From the NCBI GenBank assembly GCA_037447655.1, contig JBBHKE010000943.1, positions 30,033 through 94,032 on the forward strand: a DNA stretch of 64,000 bases, read 5' to 3'. Origin of the DNA: Zygnema cylindricum (taxonomy: Eukaryota; Streptophyta; Zygnematophyceae; Zygnematales; Zygnemataceae). A program made the translations under genes and the position numbers. This document shows, one piece after another, positions 1 through 10,300 of the stretch (position 1 is the stretch's first letter; every line of letters starts with the position of its first letter). The notes beneath the pieces are model-generated. The model ran no database searches, was not told the DNA's origin, and was given only the letters and a program-made list of their open reading frames with translations.

Positions 1-463
1 ACATATATATTAGTAAACGAATTTAGTCAGGAATTCAGTCGTCGATGATAAATGCGATACCGGTTATCCTTGGCTATTTCAATCGTTAAAAGCTGCATTT
101 GCACTCACATTTGCATTTTCATTCACTATGTGACTTTAGTTATTTCAGGTTGGTTGGAGGTGTCAGGCCGTCTTAAGGACAAAGCAATAATCAAGAGCAG
201 AAGGAGTTGAAAGCTGAACTTGTTGGGAATTGTGGTGGCTACACATGTTTTCTGATTGTTCATTGTGTGTATTATAATTGTTGTGGATCTTCTGAATTTT
301 ATGTCAATGTTGTCGTCATTACACAATGACACCAAACGTCTCTACACCAATGTTGGTAAGGTCCTTCCAAATTAGGCGCATCCACCCTATCTCCATCCTA
401 CCTCATGCCCGTTTAGGCAAATTCGCCTTAACTGACCGTTAATATGCTGTTTGTAAATCTTAG
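1..463. other. Upstream intron or unassigned sequence of the CNGC gene
   Basis: No exon could be supported here. The stretch ends in a pyrimidine-containing sequence and an AG at 462-463, which serves as the acceptor for the first recognised channel exon. The earlier channel exons (membrane segments, pore, first half of the cyclic-nucleotide domain) should lie further left, outside the window. Confidence 0.4.
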
Positions 464-1590
464 CACTGCACTAATGTGGTGGGCGGTGTATTGGTTGGAC
501 GTTTTATGGACAGTGCCTGTGTTTTAGGAGAGAGTAATTACTGTGGAGAGGAGCTCCTCACATGGTGCCTTGGCAATAATACGAATGTTCTGCCGCGCTG
601 TACGGCCACCATTACGAGTATTTCCACTGTGGAAGCATTTTCTTTGGCTGCGGAAGACCTTTACTACGCCATAAAACACTTTGGGGTACGAGCTTTTGCT
701 TTTGCTTTTGCTTTTTCTTTTGCTTTTGCTTTTGTTTTTGCTTTTTCTTTTGCTTTTGCTTTTGATAGGATCTTTAGTTTTCCAAGTGCCTAAATGGTTT
801 TGGAAGTTTCTTAAAAGAATGGGATAAACAGAGTTTCGTCCGATAAGAGTTGAGAACACCTTTCTGCATCAGTTGGGATTAGACTACCACGATATTGGAG
901 GGAGGGGTGTAGTGCAAAAGATTTTATGTCGAAAAGCTTTGGGATTTCATATGTGACTCTTCTCTCTCCCCTTTTTCCTTCCCTTTTCTCTTGCTCTCCG
1001 CCCTCTCTCCCGTTTCCTCTCCTCCTGTCTCTCTCTCCCCTCTCTCTACCTCCTGTCTTTCATTATTCCCTCCCTCCTCTTTCTCTTCTCCCTCTCCTTC
1101 ATCTCCCTCCTCGCCTCCCCCTCCCTCTCCCCTCCCCCTCTCCCTTCCCTCCCTCTCTCTCCTCTCCTTCTCTCTCCTCTCTCCACTTGCCCCTACAAAT
1201 ACGCTATTTGCTGCTAGACTTGGAGAGTGTCGTAATTGGTGTTTACTCTGAATGCAGACAAACTTGGGAGCGGAAATAATCCCGGCATTGGTGAAATATT
1301 ATTCCCCACATTGGAGAACATGGGCGGCTGTGACTCTCCAAGTTTGGTGGAGACGTAGGAGAGCACAAAGGGCATTGAAGAAGGGAGACGTACAAAGGGA
1401 CGACGAAGATTATATTCCAGCTCCAAGTGATAAAATATTAGTAAATCAAAAAGGAGGTAGTAAATCACAACGAATGAAACAGCGATTTAAAGTTTACGCA
1501 GCGATCTTTACGGCCGAAAAGCCAGATGAGTGCCATCGGTCTTTTGTGTATATGAAGCAATTGGTTGAACTAAGTAAACTATCGGAATAG
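464..1590 (+). CDS. Cyclic-nucleotide-gated ion channel, C-terminal two exons (partial)
   Basis: This is the 3' end of a plant-type CNGC, a plasma-membrane cation channel gated by cyclic nucleotides and calmodulin. Two exons are visible: 464-685 and 1258-1590, both in phase 0 at the junction, with a TAG stop at 1588-1590. Exon one carries the end of the cyclic-nucleotide-binding domain, including ESNYCGEELLTW, which matches the phosphate-binding cassette of plant CNGCs (usually GDFCGEELLTW), followed by VEAFSLAAEDL. Exon two carries YYSPHWRTWAAVTLQVWWRR, matching the alpha-C helix and the IQ-type calmodulin-binding segment, where L replaces the usual I. The tail is short and basic. The intron contains a GCTTTT microsatellite and a long pyrimidine tract. 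The N-terminal body is outside the window, so the subgroup cannot be told. The assignment rests on remembered family motifs. Confidence 0.85.
692..764 (+). repeat. GCTTTT hexanucleotide microsatellite in CNGC intron
   Basis: About twelve slightly imperfect copies of GCTTTT lie directly after the 5' splice site of the last CNGC intron. Read through, they encode a spurious Ala-Phe run. Confidence 0.9.
960..1192 (+). repeat. Polypyrimidine (CTCTCC/CCCT) low-complexity tract
   Basis: An almost pure C/T stretch of about 230 bp fills the 3' half of the last CNGC intron, ending about 65 bp before the acceptor at 1256-1257. Its ORFs (Ser/Leu/Pro-rich) are compositional artefacts. Confidence 0.85.
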
Positions 1591-3764
1591 ACACTAGCGA
1601 TTTGTCAATTTGTTGTTAGTTATTCGTTAGAGTTTTAAAAATAAGAAGTTCCTGCAAAGAATGGGGATTTCTTCAACATCTGCTTTGTCAAGTTCTCGCG
1701 CATGCCTATTTTCCATTCTTAGTTATTTTGGATCTAGACAAATAAGTACATTGGTTAGCTGAAAGAGATTATGTAGCATTTAAAATTTTAAATTCCAAAG
1801 AATTTTGGCCTTCGCATAGCGCAGTTTAGCAAAACAGCTTTCACAACAATAATTTTTTGCTCAGCCATAGAGAAATCGATCAGAGATGTAGCATTCTCTA
1901 CAGTTAGGAAAAGCAATAATTTTGTAATTTTTTCGAATAACAAATAACGCAGAGTGCAATTTTCAAGCACAGATCATGTTGTCTTAACTTTGCCAAGATG
2001 ATGGTGTATTGCAAGGATCTGGCGTATTTTCTATATTCCAATGTCAAGCAACGTTTTCGGATGTGTGTGTATTTTTTTCGTTGCCGTGTCCAATCCTGCG
2101 CTTTAATGAAATTGGCAATTTCATTTTATTAGAGATGTACACTGGGGCAATTCATAGATTCAGGCATTTTCTCAAGGTTTATTGTGCACTGGCAGGGCAA
2201 ACTACATAGTACATATAAGATATCGCACGACACAAAGCGTTCGTTTGTTGAGAGTTAGTATTACTGGTTGCAACCTTGAAAGGATCCTAATGTGGCCAAA
2301 AATATTGTTTATTAGCTTTTGTTTTGATAGTTAGTATCACCAGTTGCAAGCTTGAAAGGACCCTAGTGTGACCAAATATGTTGATACATATCTTTCGCAA
2401 GACACAGCTTTATAAGCTCGCTGAAGTGCACGGTAAGTTGTTTTCCAAAACCAATGGCAAATATGTGACGATTCAAATTGTATCATTAGTGAATTTAGAT
2501 AACGGCACATAGCTATTGTTACAATTAATCGTTTTGGTTAGTGACAAAATCAAACATCATGAATATTAATAAAACCAAAACAATAGTAAAACAGATTGAA
2601 GACGACTTAAATAATATGATTCCATGTTTTTATTCAGTTTAAAATGAAACAATTACACCATCAAACTATTAAAGATAAGTATGCAATAATTAGTATTGGT
2701 TTATGGGATGTGTGTTATAAAGATAACTAAAAAACAAAGAATTACTTGTTTTCTCAAATATCTACTAACCATTGTTTTTATGCAACTTCCCTACGGAATC
2801 GCAGTACAAGAACTTAAAAAAAAAATAGGCCATGAGTGCAAGCAGCACAACTAATTATAGAAAAGAGAAAAATGCACAAGAAATAGCACTTAATAACCGG
2901 CTTCAAGCTTAATAAAAAAGTTCAATCCAGCAACTGTAAATGCAGAAGTCAATAAAGGCGATATATTTATTCTTTGTCCTGAAGGTGTTGAATGAGTACT
3001 GAGTCACTTATGAATGAAATAAATAGGTTAATAGGCTACTACGCTCATCGCAATTAGTGTTAAGCATTCCCAGGGCAGTCAAAGCCATTTAACTTTGTGA
3101 TGGATACATGCAATTTTGAAGCTAGCAATCCAAAGGTAACGACCTTACCATTTGACCGTGATGTCACGATTAGAAATCTAAAAACTGTGCGATGAGAAAA
3201 AATACTTTGGCTGCCCGAAAGCGATTAGAACTAATACCCACATGCAGTGTGGTTGCTACATATTAGAGCCAGTTTTAACTTTGCAATTGCATATACTACG
3301 AAAAAGGAGTTAATATCTCATTTCGAGGGAGAAAGCCCCTGATATGTCGTAAAGTCGATGTCGTAAGAGGTTAGATTACAGACCTGCGCTGATGTTAAGT
3401 ATCTTTGACTTTACTGCGTACCACGCAAATCTTATTCATTGCAAAGTATTTTATTACAGTAAGGTGCTTGGGCAACTCAGTGGGCAAAAAGAAAGAGGAC
3501 AACCCAAGATTCCATAGATGGCTCGACTGGAACAAGATCCCGTGGCTGAATCCTACCATAAATGCACGCCATCATGATTTTCACTCAATTTCCTATAATT
3601 GTGAAAGGAATCTGCTCAGGGTTTCTACATGTAAAGAATACACCAACCATGTAGTGAGCATTTGATGCGAGTAAAGCACATTACCAATGGAAAATTTGAC
3701 TGAGTCAAAACATTTGGGTGGAGCAAATGTCATTCGGGTGACTTGTAACTGGTGATGATAAAGT
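1591..3764. other. Intergenic, AT-rich; one imperfect direct repeat
   Basis: No gene is recognisable between the CNGC stop and the convergent NAC-like gene. The only structure I see is an imperfect direct repeat at about 2252-2309 and 2327-2383 sharing GTTGCAA.CTTGAAAGGA, with related flanks (cgcacgacaca / cgcaagacaca). The rest is AT-rich and full of stops. Confidence 0.5.
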
Positions 3765-6256
3765 CTATGGTTTACTAATATCACTAAGGTCCGTAATGGG
3801 TGAAAGATCACCCCATGATGGACTAAGTTCACGTCCTCTTGTAAGCTTTTGATTAGCTAAATGACAGATGACCCATTGACTTTCTTCCTGACCATCCGAT
3901 AAACAATATTCAAACATTCTCCATGAGGTTTTCACTTCCTTTTCTTTGTGATCTGTGCCCATCAAAACAGAAAGAAGGAGAAGATTTAAAATTCGGGAAC
4001 AACAAGAGCAATACAACAATTCAAAAATTTATGAAGATAAATGATCTTTGGCAGTGTGATCAGGGAGTGAAATCTGTTAGAGCATATTCATGTTATGGGT
4101 TCTAATTTGTGATGAAAGTTGATAACTACCTTTCTTAATGCCCGCCTGAGTTCCTGACGCCATGGATTTCTCTCTGGCTTCTCCTCGGACATCAACTTTT
4201 TCGTAGTATGTAAATCCGGTTTTCTTCCCAAAAACTTTCCCGTGTTCATTCTTAATCAACGTATCTTGCCCTTGTTGCCTCCACCGGCCAGAAGGCGTTT
4301 GCCTACGTTTCCGTTTCGACTTCTTTTTTCTCGCCTCTTGGAAAAAAAGCAGCAACCCTGGGCGTTCATTCTCGAACAACTGAACGTCTGCATGTAAATT
4401 AACAACCGAAATGTAAAAAAATATAAACAGCTCTCTTGTGTGAAACTTCTTCACACAGATTCAACACGACTCAGAGCCTGTTTCCAGACATACACACACG
4501 TCTGGTCCTGAAAACAATCCAGTAGTTGTGTTTCATCATGGGCCTCCATTTCTTTAGCACCTTTTCGTCCACAAAACAAGAACACAATCGACCAAGAAAA
4601 GGTTAGGGGGTTACCATGAAGTTCCCACGGGTGACAGCTATATACATCCTCCGTTTGTTGTATAAAACCGGGAAGCTCTCCTTTATCTTCTAGCCTTTTC
4701 TCCAAGATATTCAAGATTTTTACGTCGAAGTTGCGCGAGCCGCACAACCACATCTGAAAAATCACAACTCACTATTCCAACTGTTCATCAAATTTGGCTA
4801 TAATGTGATCAAAACACACATTTCTTCCTGAAAAACCAACATTTCTTCCTTATGTGCGAGAAGATTTATGGGCTAGTAATGGATTAGTAATTTCAAATGC
4901 ATGTCAATTTCAAGAGATACTTTTCTACATTTTTCTACCTAACAAAAGCTTCCCAAAAGCCATTACCGCTCCTTTGTACAATTGCATTAAGGTACAGAAT
5001 TAAATTGCATGATAGCGTCTGATCAATATCAATAGAGGCGAGAGCAAAAATGATAAAGAACGAAGGATAAAAGGAAATACCCGATGATAAGAAATGTAAG
5101 GTAAAGCGTTAAGGACAGGTTATGAGAAAGAAATAAGACGGACAGAAAATAAAGAAAAGAGCATTTCGATACCAAAGAGAAAAGATTAAGATTAAGAACA
5201 TGGGAAAAAATAAACTCAAGAAAACACAAAGAAAAGAGGCATTATAACATATATAGGATTCCAAAAAAAATAGCAATTCTGTTAGATGGCAACATCCTGG
5301 TGCTCAATTTCATTGAAACTCCTAACTTCCATGTTTCACATTCTGCATGTAACCGCACATTTTACATCATCACTATTGCGGACTGGACAAAAGAGTTCCT
5401 TCGACCTTTATTGCGATATTAAGCTTCAAAATTTTCACAAATAAAATTCGGAAGCGAAGCTGGAGGCCACTTTGTTACTCAGAACAAGCACCAAAATATC
5501 CAATTACCAAATCCCTATTGTCAAACACTCATAGAGGTAAAAATCTCTGTTCAACGATCTGTATCTCCTCCCGACCATATAATGTTCAATAATTTACAGT
5601 TCTAACGATAACAGTGTTCGATCCATTTATTACCTCACACTTTTCTCCTGGCGGGTATAGTCCACGCGCTGCCGCTAGTTTGGCATGAAACCTTCTGCAA
5701 TAGTCGTGCTCTCGTCCGTCCTTCTCAATCCACACTGGCCGCGAGCATCCTTCCAGTTTGCATTTACTTAAGGAAATTGATTTCGAGCGAACACTCTCTG
5801 CCCTATGCCGCAAAGCATGGTCAAAGCAGCAGTATTGGTGTTGTCTGCCTGCAAGTAGAACATATTTTCCATACGCTCTTCAGTCTTCAAACAACTTTTA
5901 AAGTACGTAAAAATAATTTTTCATGATATGTTCCTATATTTCTTGTGGAAAGCAGAATGGCCTGAGCCTCTTGTTTCAAATTTTTCATTACCAACAATTG
6001 ATTGGATCGCATTTCTTTGAGGCGCTTTTTATAAGTGGAAGCAATGATTTTACTATACCATATAGCATTGTAAGAAGGGAAAGGATGGGAGGAAGTAACC
6101 ATTGTCCTCCACAAATGCATATCTGGAACAGCCTCGTTGCTGACACATTGGCAAATTATCAGTCTTGCTAACGTCCAAAGAATCTTCTTCCACTCGCCTG
6201 GCAATCTCTCCACTATTGCAGGAACCGCCAATTTTGAAATCCAGATGTTCTGCCAT
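3765..6256 (-). CDS. Divergent NAC-domain protein with two N-terminal C-x4-C-x15-C-x3-H modules
   Basis: I assembled five exons by splice signals and phase: 6256-6100, 5848-5634, 4753-4615, 4387-4130 and 3952-3765, giving 318 codons plus TAG. All donors are GT and all acceptors AG. Residues 38-63 and 82-107 form two Cys/His modules with identical spacing: C38, C43, C59, H63 and C82, C87, C103, H107. The second reads CKLEGC, then HDYCRRFHA. Residues 125-292 resemble a NAC DNA-binding domain: DVYSCHPWEL, a basic ARKKKSKRKRRQ stretch, TPSGRWRQQGQD with KVFGKKTGFTYYE, and KTSWRMFEY with WVICHLANQK. These mirror NAC subdomains B to E (PWELP, SGYWKATGKD, VGMKKTLVFY, WVMHEY, WVVCRIFK). The protein ends soon after the domain, so the usual long activation tail is missing. 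An in-frame ATG at 6365-6367 would add 37 residues of unconvincing sequence. A nuclear transcription factor is inferred. Module function and metal binding are unknown. Confidence 0.72.
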
Positions 6257-7328
6257 AAAAACAGTTATTTTTTCACTTGTAAAATTTAGAGCTAGGTTAT
6301 GGTTGGATGTATGGATTTGAATTGTAGTTTGGATCGAGCACGAACAGGAGAACATGAGGAAGGCCAAAAATAGCCACTGTACCAGTCATATATGAGCGGC
6401 ATTCATGCGTTGAAGAATGAGTTCTCCATGCAAAACTACTCACATAGGTGAAGTACAGTACTGTAGTCTACAGTACCGTACCTTAGAAACAGGCGACCTG
6501 CTTTCCAGATTCACCATGCAGATTCCTTCACCGCTTTAAAATCAGAGTTCATGCAACTCAACAAATAACCGCCGGTCTTTTTATGCGACAAAGTAATATG
6601 ATACAGTAACTGGCCGTGGTGGAGCGTCGAATTCTCGAATACCTGTAAAACTTATACCCCGCAGGCACATCAGGTACAGTACCACCGTGAATCGTTATTA
6701 GCGTCGATGTTTTTTTCGCCACTTAAAACATATTTTCTTCGTACGCACATGTAGGATTGTGGATCTGACGGTTGCGATTGAAAGGTAACATTCTCAGCTT
6801 CCGATTGGCGGTCTCAAATTGAAAATCCAACATGTGTGTACGGATAAAAGATGTTTTTAAGTGGCGAAAAAAACATCGACGCTAATAACGATTCAAGGTG
6901 GTACTGCACTGTGGGTCTGGACTCTGGAGCGTGTGGAGGGTCACGTTACGCATCGCTACGATTGAACTCATTGAAGCGTTCGCTGAGTGCGCTTGAAAAG
7001 TTCGTCGCGCATGTACGTGTGGTCGTTGGCACTTAGTCAATCTTTGACCATTGCCCACAACCCTGTTGGGAGGTTCCGGTTGTGCCGGGTTTTGCCTCTT
7101 GTGGAGGGGAGCAGCCATAGAATTGACACTTGCCCTACAATTCCGTCGCGTACCATCCCAGCCCATTTCAGGGGTTCAATTGCTAGACAGCTCTCACACA
7201 AGTTTCACTTATCTTCTCGAGGGATTCCAGAGCTTTGTTTGAGATGATATGATGATTGTCACAGCAGGAACCGTTCCTTAGTGTCTTTACTCAACAATAA
7301 TCCTCTGCCACGTCATACCGTCTTCAGG
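6257..7328. other. Bidirectional intergenic region between NAC-like gene and GCN1
   Basis: About 1.07 kb separates the divergent start codons and must hold both promoters. It contains the fold-back element at 6677-6906. No convincing TATA box or uORF was identified. A short GTACAGTA/CAGTACCGTA-rich stretch lies at about 6456-6482. Confidence 0.5.
6677..6906. mobile_element. Fold-back MITE, about 85-bp terminal inverted repeats
   Basis: The left arm (6677-6763) begins CAGTACCACCGTGAATCG and contains TTTTTTTCGCCACTTAAAA. The right arm (about 6829-6906) is its near-perfect reverse complement, ending in GGTGGTACTG. Only a short spacer separates the arms, so a single strand would fold into a long hairpin. 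Diverged relatives lie at 44208-44422 and 49593-49814, with a fragment at 60448-60480. There is no coding capacity, so it is non-autonomous. Flanking target duplications were not identified. Confidence 0.75.
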
Positions 7329-10300
7329 ATGACAGACCTAGAGCCAATTTTAGAGGAGGCGGAGAAACATGTGGCTAGTTCCCAAAAGGAGCGATTGTCT
7401 CTTTTCTATTCGACAATCTCAACTGCGATTGACCTTCCAGGCAAGTGTTTAAATTTTACAAGTGTGATGGGGCTCAATTATTTGATATCTTCAGGTACTT
7501 CAGGATAATTTAAGTAGCCAGCTGGAAGGTTTATTTCTCAAAAGATATAATTCTGTACTGTCCCCATTCCCTCCTTTTCAACATATGTTCATATGTGTTC
7601 TTAATGCGATAAGCGTGTTTGGAATTATTATTGCATTTACACTGTATTCAATTCATAACAGCTTGGACTTTATTTACGCTGAACTGAAGTAAATGACTGA
7701 CCTACAATTTAGGATTATCAGTACATTGTCTTTTTTTGGGTTAACTACGTTTAATTAGTGTGCTTCATTTCATCACTTGAATTCTGGACATGGTAAACTT
7801 GATAGAATATTAATGCTGTTAGCCAATCGTTCCGATTGCTCCATGAGGACCACACTGCTTGAATCTGCTCAGTGTTATGCTTTTAACACTAAATAGCAAG
7901 TTCGTTCCTCGTGCAGAATCAAATTTTGCACAGCAAGCAGGGAACCTCACCTCTTTGATATTTCGGACGCTGCCCATCTATGAGGATCGTAGTTCCGCAG
8001 CAGCTGTGGAGCACATCATTCGGAAAGCTATTGCGCGCGATCCTGCATTCGTGAAGTTTTTTACAGGAACCCTTGTCCAGACAGCCATGAAGACAGGGAA
8101 GACTGCTCCAATCGTCACGCGTCTGAAGCTTCTGCGGTGGAGTATCATTTTGCTGAGAGCCAATCCGGATCTGCTCAACGTGAAAGCTGCTTTCTCCCGC
8201 CTGGTGGGAGTTCAGGCAGTTCTCCTCACTGGAGTTTTTCAGGGACCTTGGAGAGTTCGAAGATCAGTTATGCATGCCTTTCATCAGTTGTTACGACAGG
8301 TATGCCCCTCTGTTTTGCTGTTCTTCAGCTAGTTGACAATTAACTTAAAAATAGTGCCGGAGCCGATGTACTGCAAGCACATTGTTTTTAATGGTAGCTT
8401 TTATCTCTCTGCATGGGAAAACACGAACTGTATTTATCACAAAGCTGAACTTGATCTTTAAGTCAGAGCGTTTATGTCTGTCGCATTGACCTGCCAGAAT
8501 TTTCCAGCAATGGGCACCAGTAAGCTTTGAACTACTGCGAGCATGTTGCTGCGGATTTTGCTTTAATAAGGCGGTTCAAAAGGTTTTCGGGGACTCTCTT
8601 GCTTGTTGGCCTGCTCAGATCAAGTTATGAAGAGAGGTTGAGATTCTGTATTCTTTTTGGGTTTATTGTTTAAACAGGCTTATAGTACAAGCATTGACAT
8701 TGCACCGAAAATTTTCTAAACAAGGCACAGACATTATGTGACCTTTGTTAGATATTTTTCTCATGCCTAATCTTGTACAAAAGCACCTGGAAAAGGACTT
8801 TTGGTGAAGGTCTGTTATTTTCTGTGTATAGGTCTTCGAATGAAGAAGCATTCTTTATACTGACACCTCTTTTGTTACTTATGAATCGAACTCGTGCACA
8901 ATTGGCTGGACCAATTCGATTAGAGACAGATTAATATGCTGGATTGAGAAGTAGTAGATCACTATATTTTACGCTCAGAAAATTACAGGATTTGTGTTGA
9001 TGCTGGTAGTCCACAATGTTTTTGGTGCACCAAGTAAAACATGTGTTTTAGCGTATGAATGGGCAATCTATGGGTTAAAGTAGCAGGTAGGTTGAAGTGC
9101 TGAAGTTCAATGACACTTCACAGTAGGCAAAACCCTCATATTTATACTTGCTCATGCTCGTGTTTCAGTGATGCACTTTAAGCACCTGAACTTATACATT
9201 TTATGATCGACTTAACTATGTATAAACGGATACAGTTAGACCACAGCTTTTATCTGCAGAGCTATTCAATTTGTCCAGCCCTTTTGGCCATTCAAATTTA
9301 GATGTGGATGTTAATGGTGTTTTTTTATGTGAATTCTAGCTGCTTCACTTTGTGCCTTCAAGTGATGCTGGCAGGTCTATGATAAGATTCGTAGGCAACA
9401 TCAGCAGTGCGTAGTGGACTTACTAGTCAGTACGTAATTGCTTACCTGGACAATTTAAGTAGTTTCATAATGTTTGGGAATCTTCCAAGAGAAATATGAA
9501 GCATGAACTTGGATTGTGCTGTTGACTTCAGGCTCTCTTTGGCTCTCTCGTAACAATTGAGGACATTCCAATCAGTTACAGTGTGTCACTTTTCATTTGT
9601 ATTCTCTTATTGACTTATTGTCTTTGTTTTCAGGTCAAATCGGCATTTGCACAGTACATGGTGGAAATTCAAGGTTTAGTTTTCACATTCGACAATATGG
9701 GCTTACTGTTTCCACTGCTGGAGTATTGCACCAGCCCAACGGTACCGAAAGATCTCTTTAAAAGTGAGAAGGTATGTTTTTCTTTTCTATGTATATATTT
9801 TCACCAAAGGCCCAATATTTGTTCTCGTATATTCATACAAAGACCTGAACAAATTGATAGAGTGTTTCAAGGGCTGCAAATTTGATTATGTAATCTTATC
9901 TTGTGTTTTTATTTGTCAACAGTGAGAGTCGTCCTTTTGCAGGCGGTTTAATGCACGTATGGTCAGTCATCCATTAGGCCAGACATGTTGATGCCTTAAC
10001 ACGTACTGCAGCCATTGAATAATATTTGGTTACGGTTTTTACCTGTATTATGTAATTTGACTTTTTATGTTTTGTACAATCATACAGAAACAGTGTTGTT
10101 TGTTCTAACTCAGGTTTTCAAGTCCTGTAGATATAGTAGATTAGTAGATACAGTTCTCCTCTTGAAGTAAAGCCCTAATGTAATGCGAGTTTTGAGCAAT
10201 GGGGATTTTATAAAATACATTGTAAGACAGTGATGTTTACTGCAAAGCTTTTTGCTGACTCTAGCTCATGATTTGTTCATTTGTTATTCAGTGTGGCTGA

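Noticed and set aside
476-793. 105-codon ORF with Ala-Phe repeat
   Set aside because: Its first part is the CNGC exon; the Ala-Phe tail is read-through of the GCTTTT microsatellite past the GT donor.
926-1279. Ser/Pro/Leu-rich ORFs
   Set aside because: Intronic pyrimidine tract; not conserved and bounded by no splice or start signal of its own.
9583-9885. Extended 100-codon ORF in GCN1
   Set aside because: Only 9634-9771 is the exon; both ends run into intron past clear AG and GT sites.
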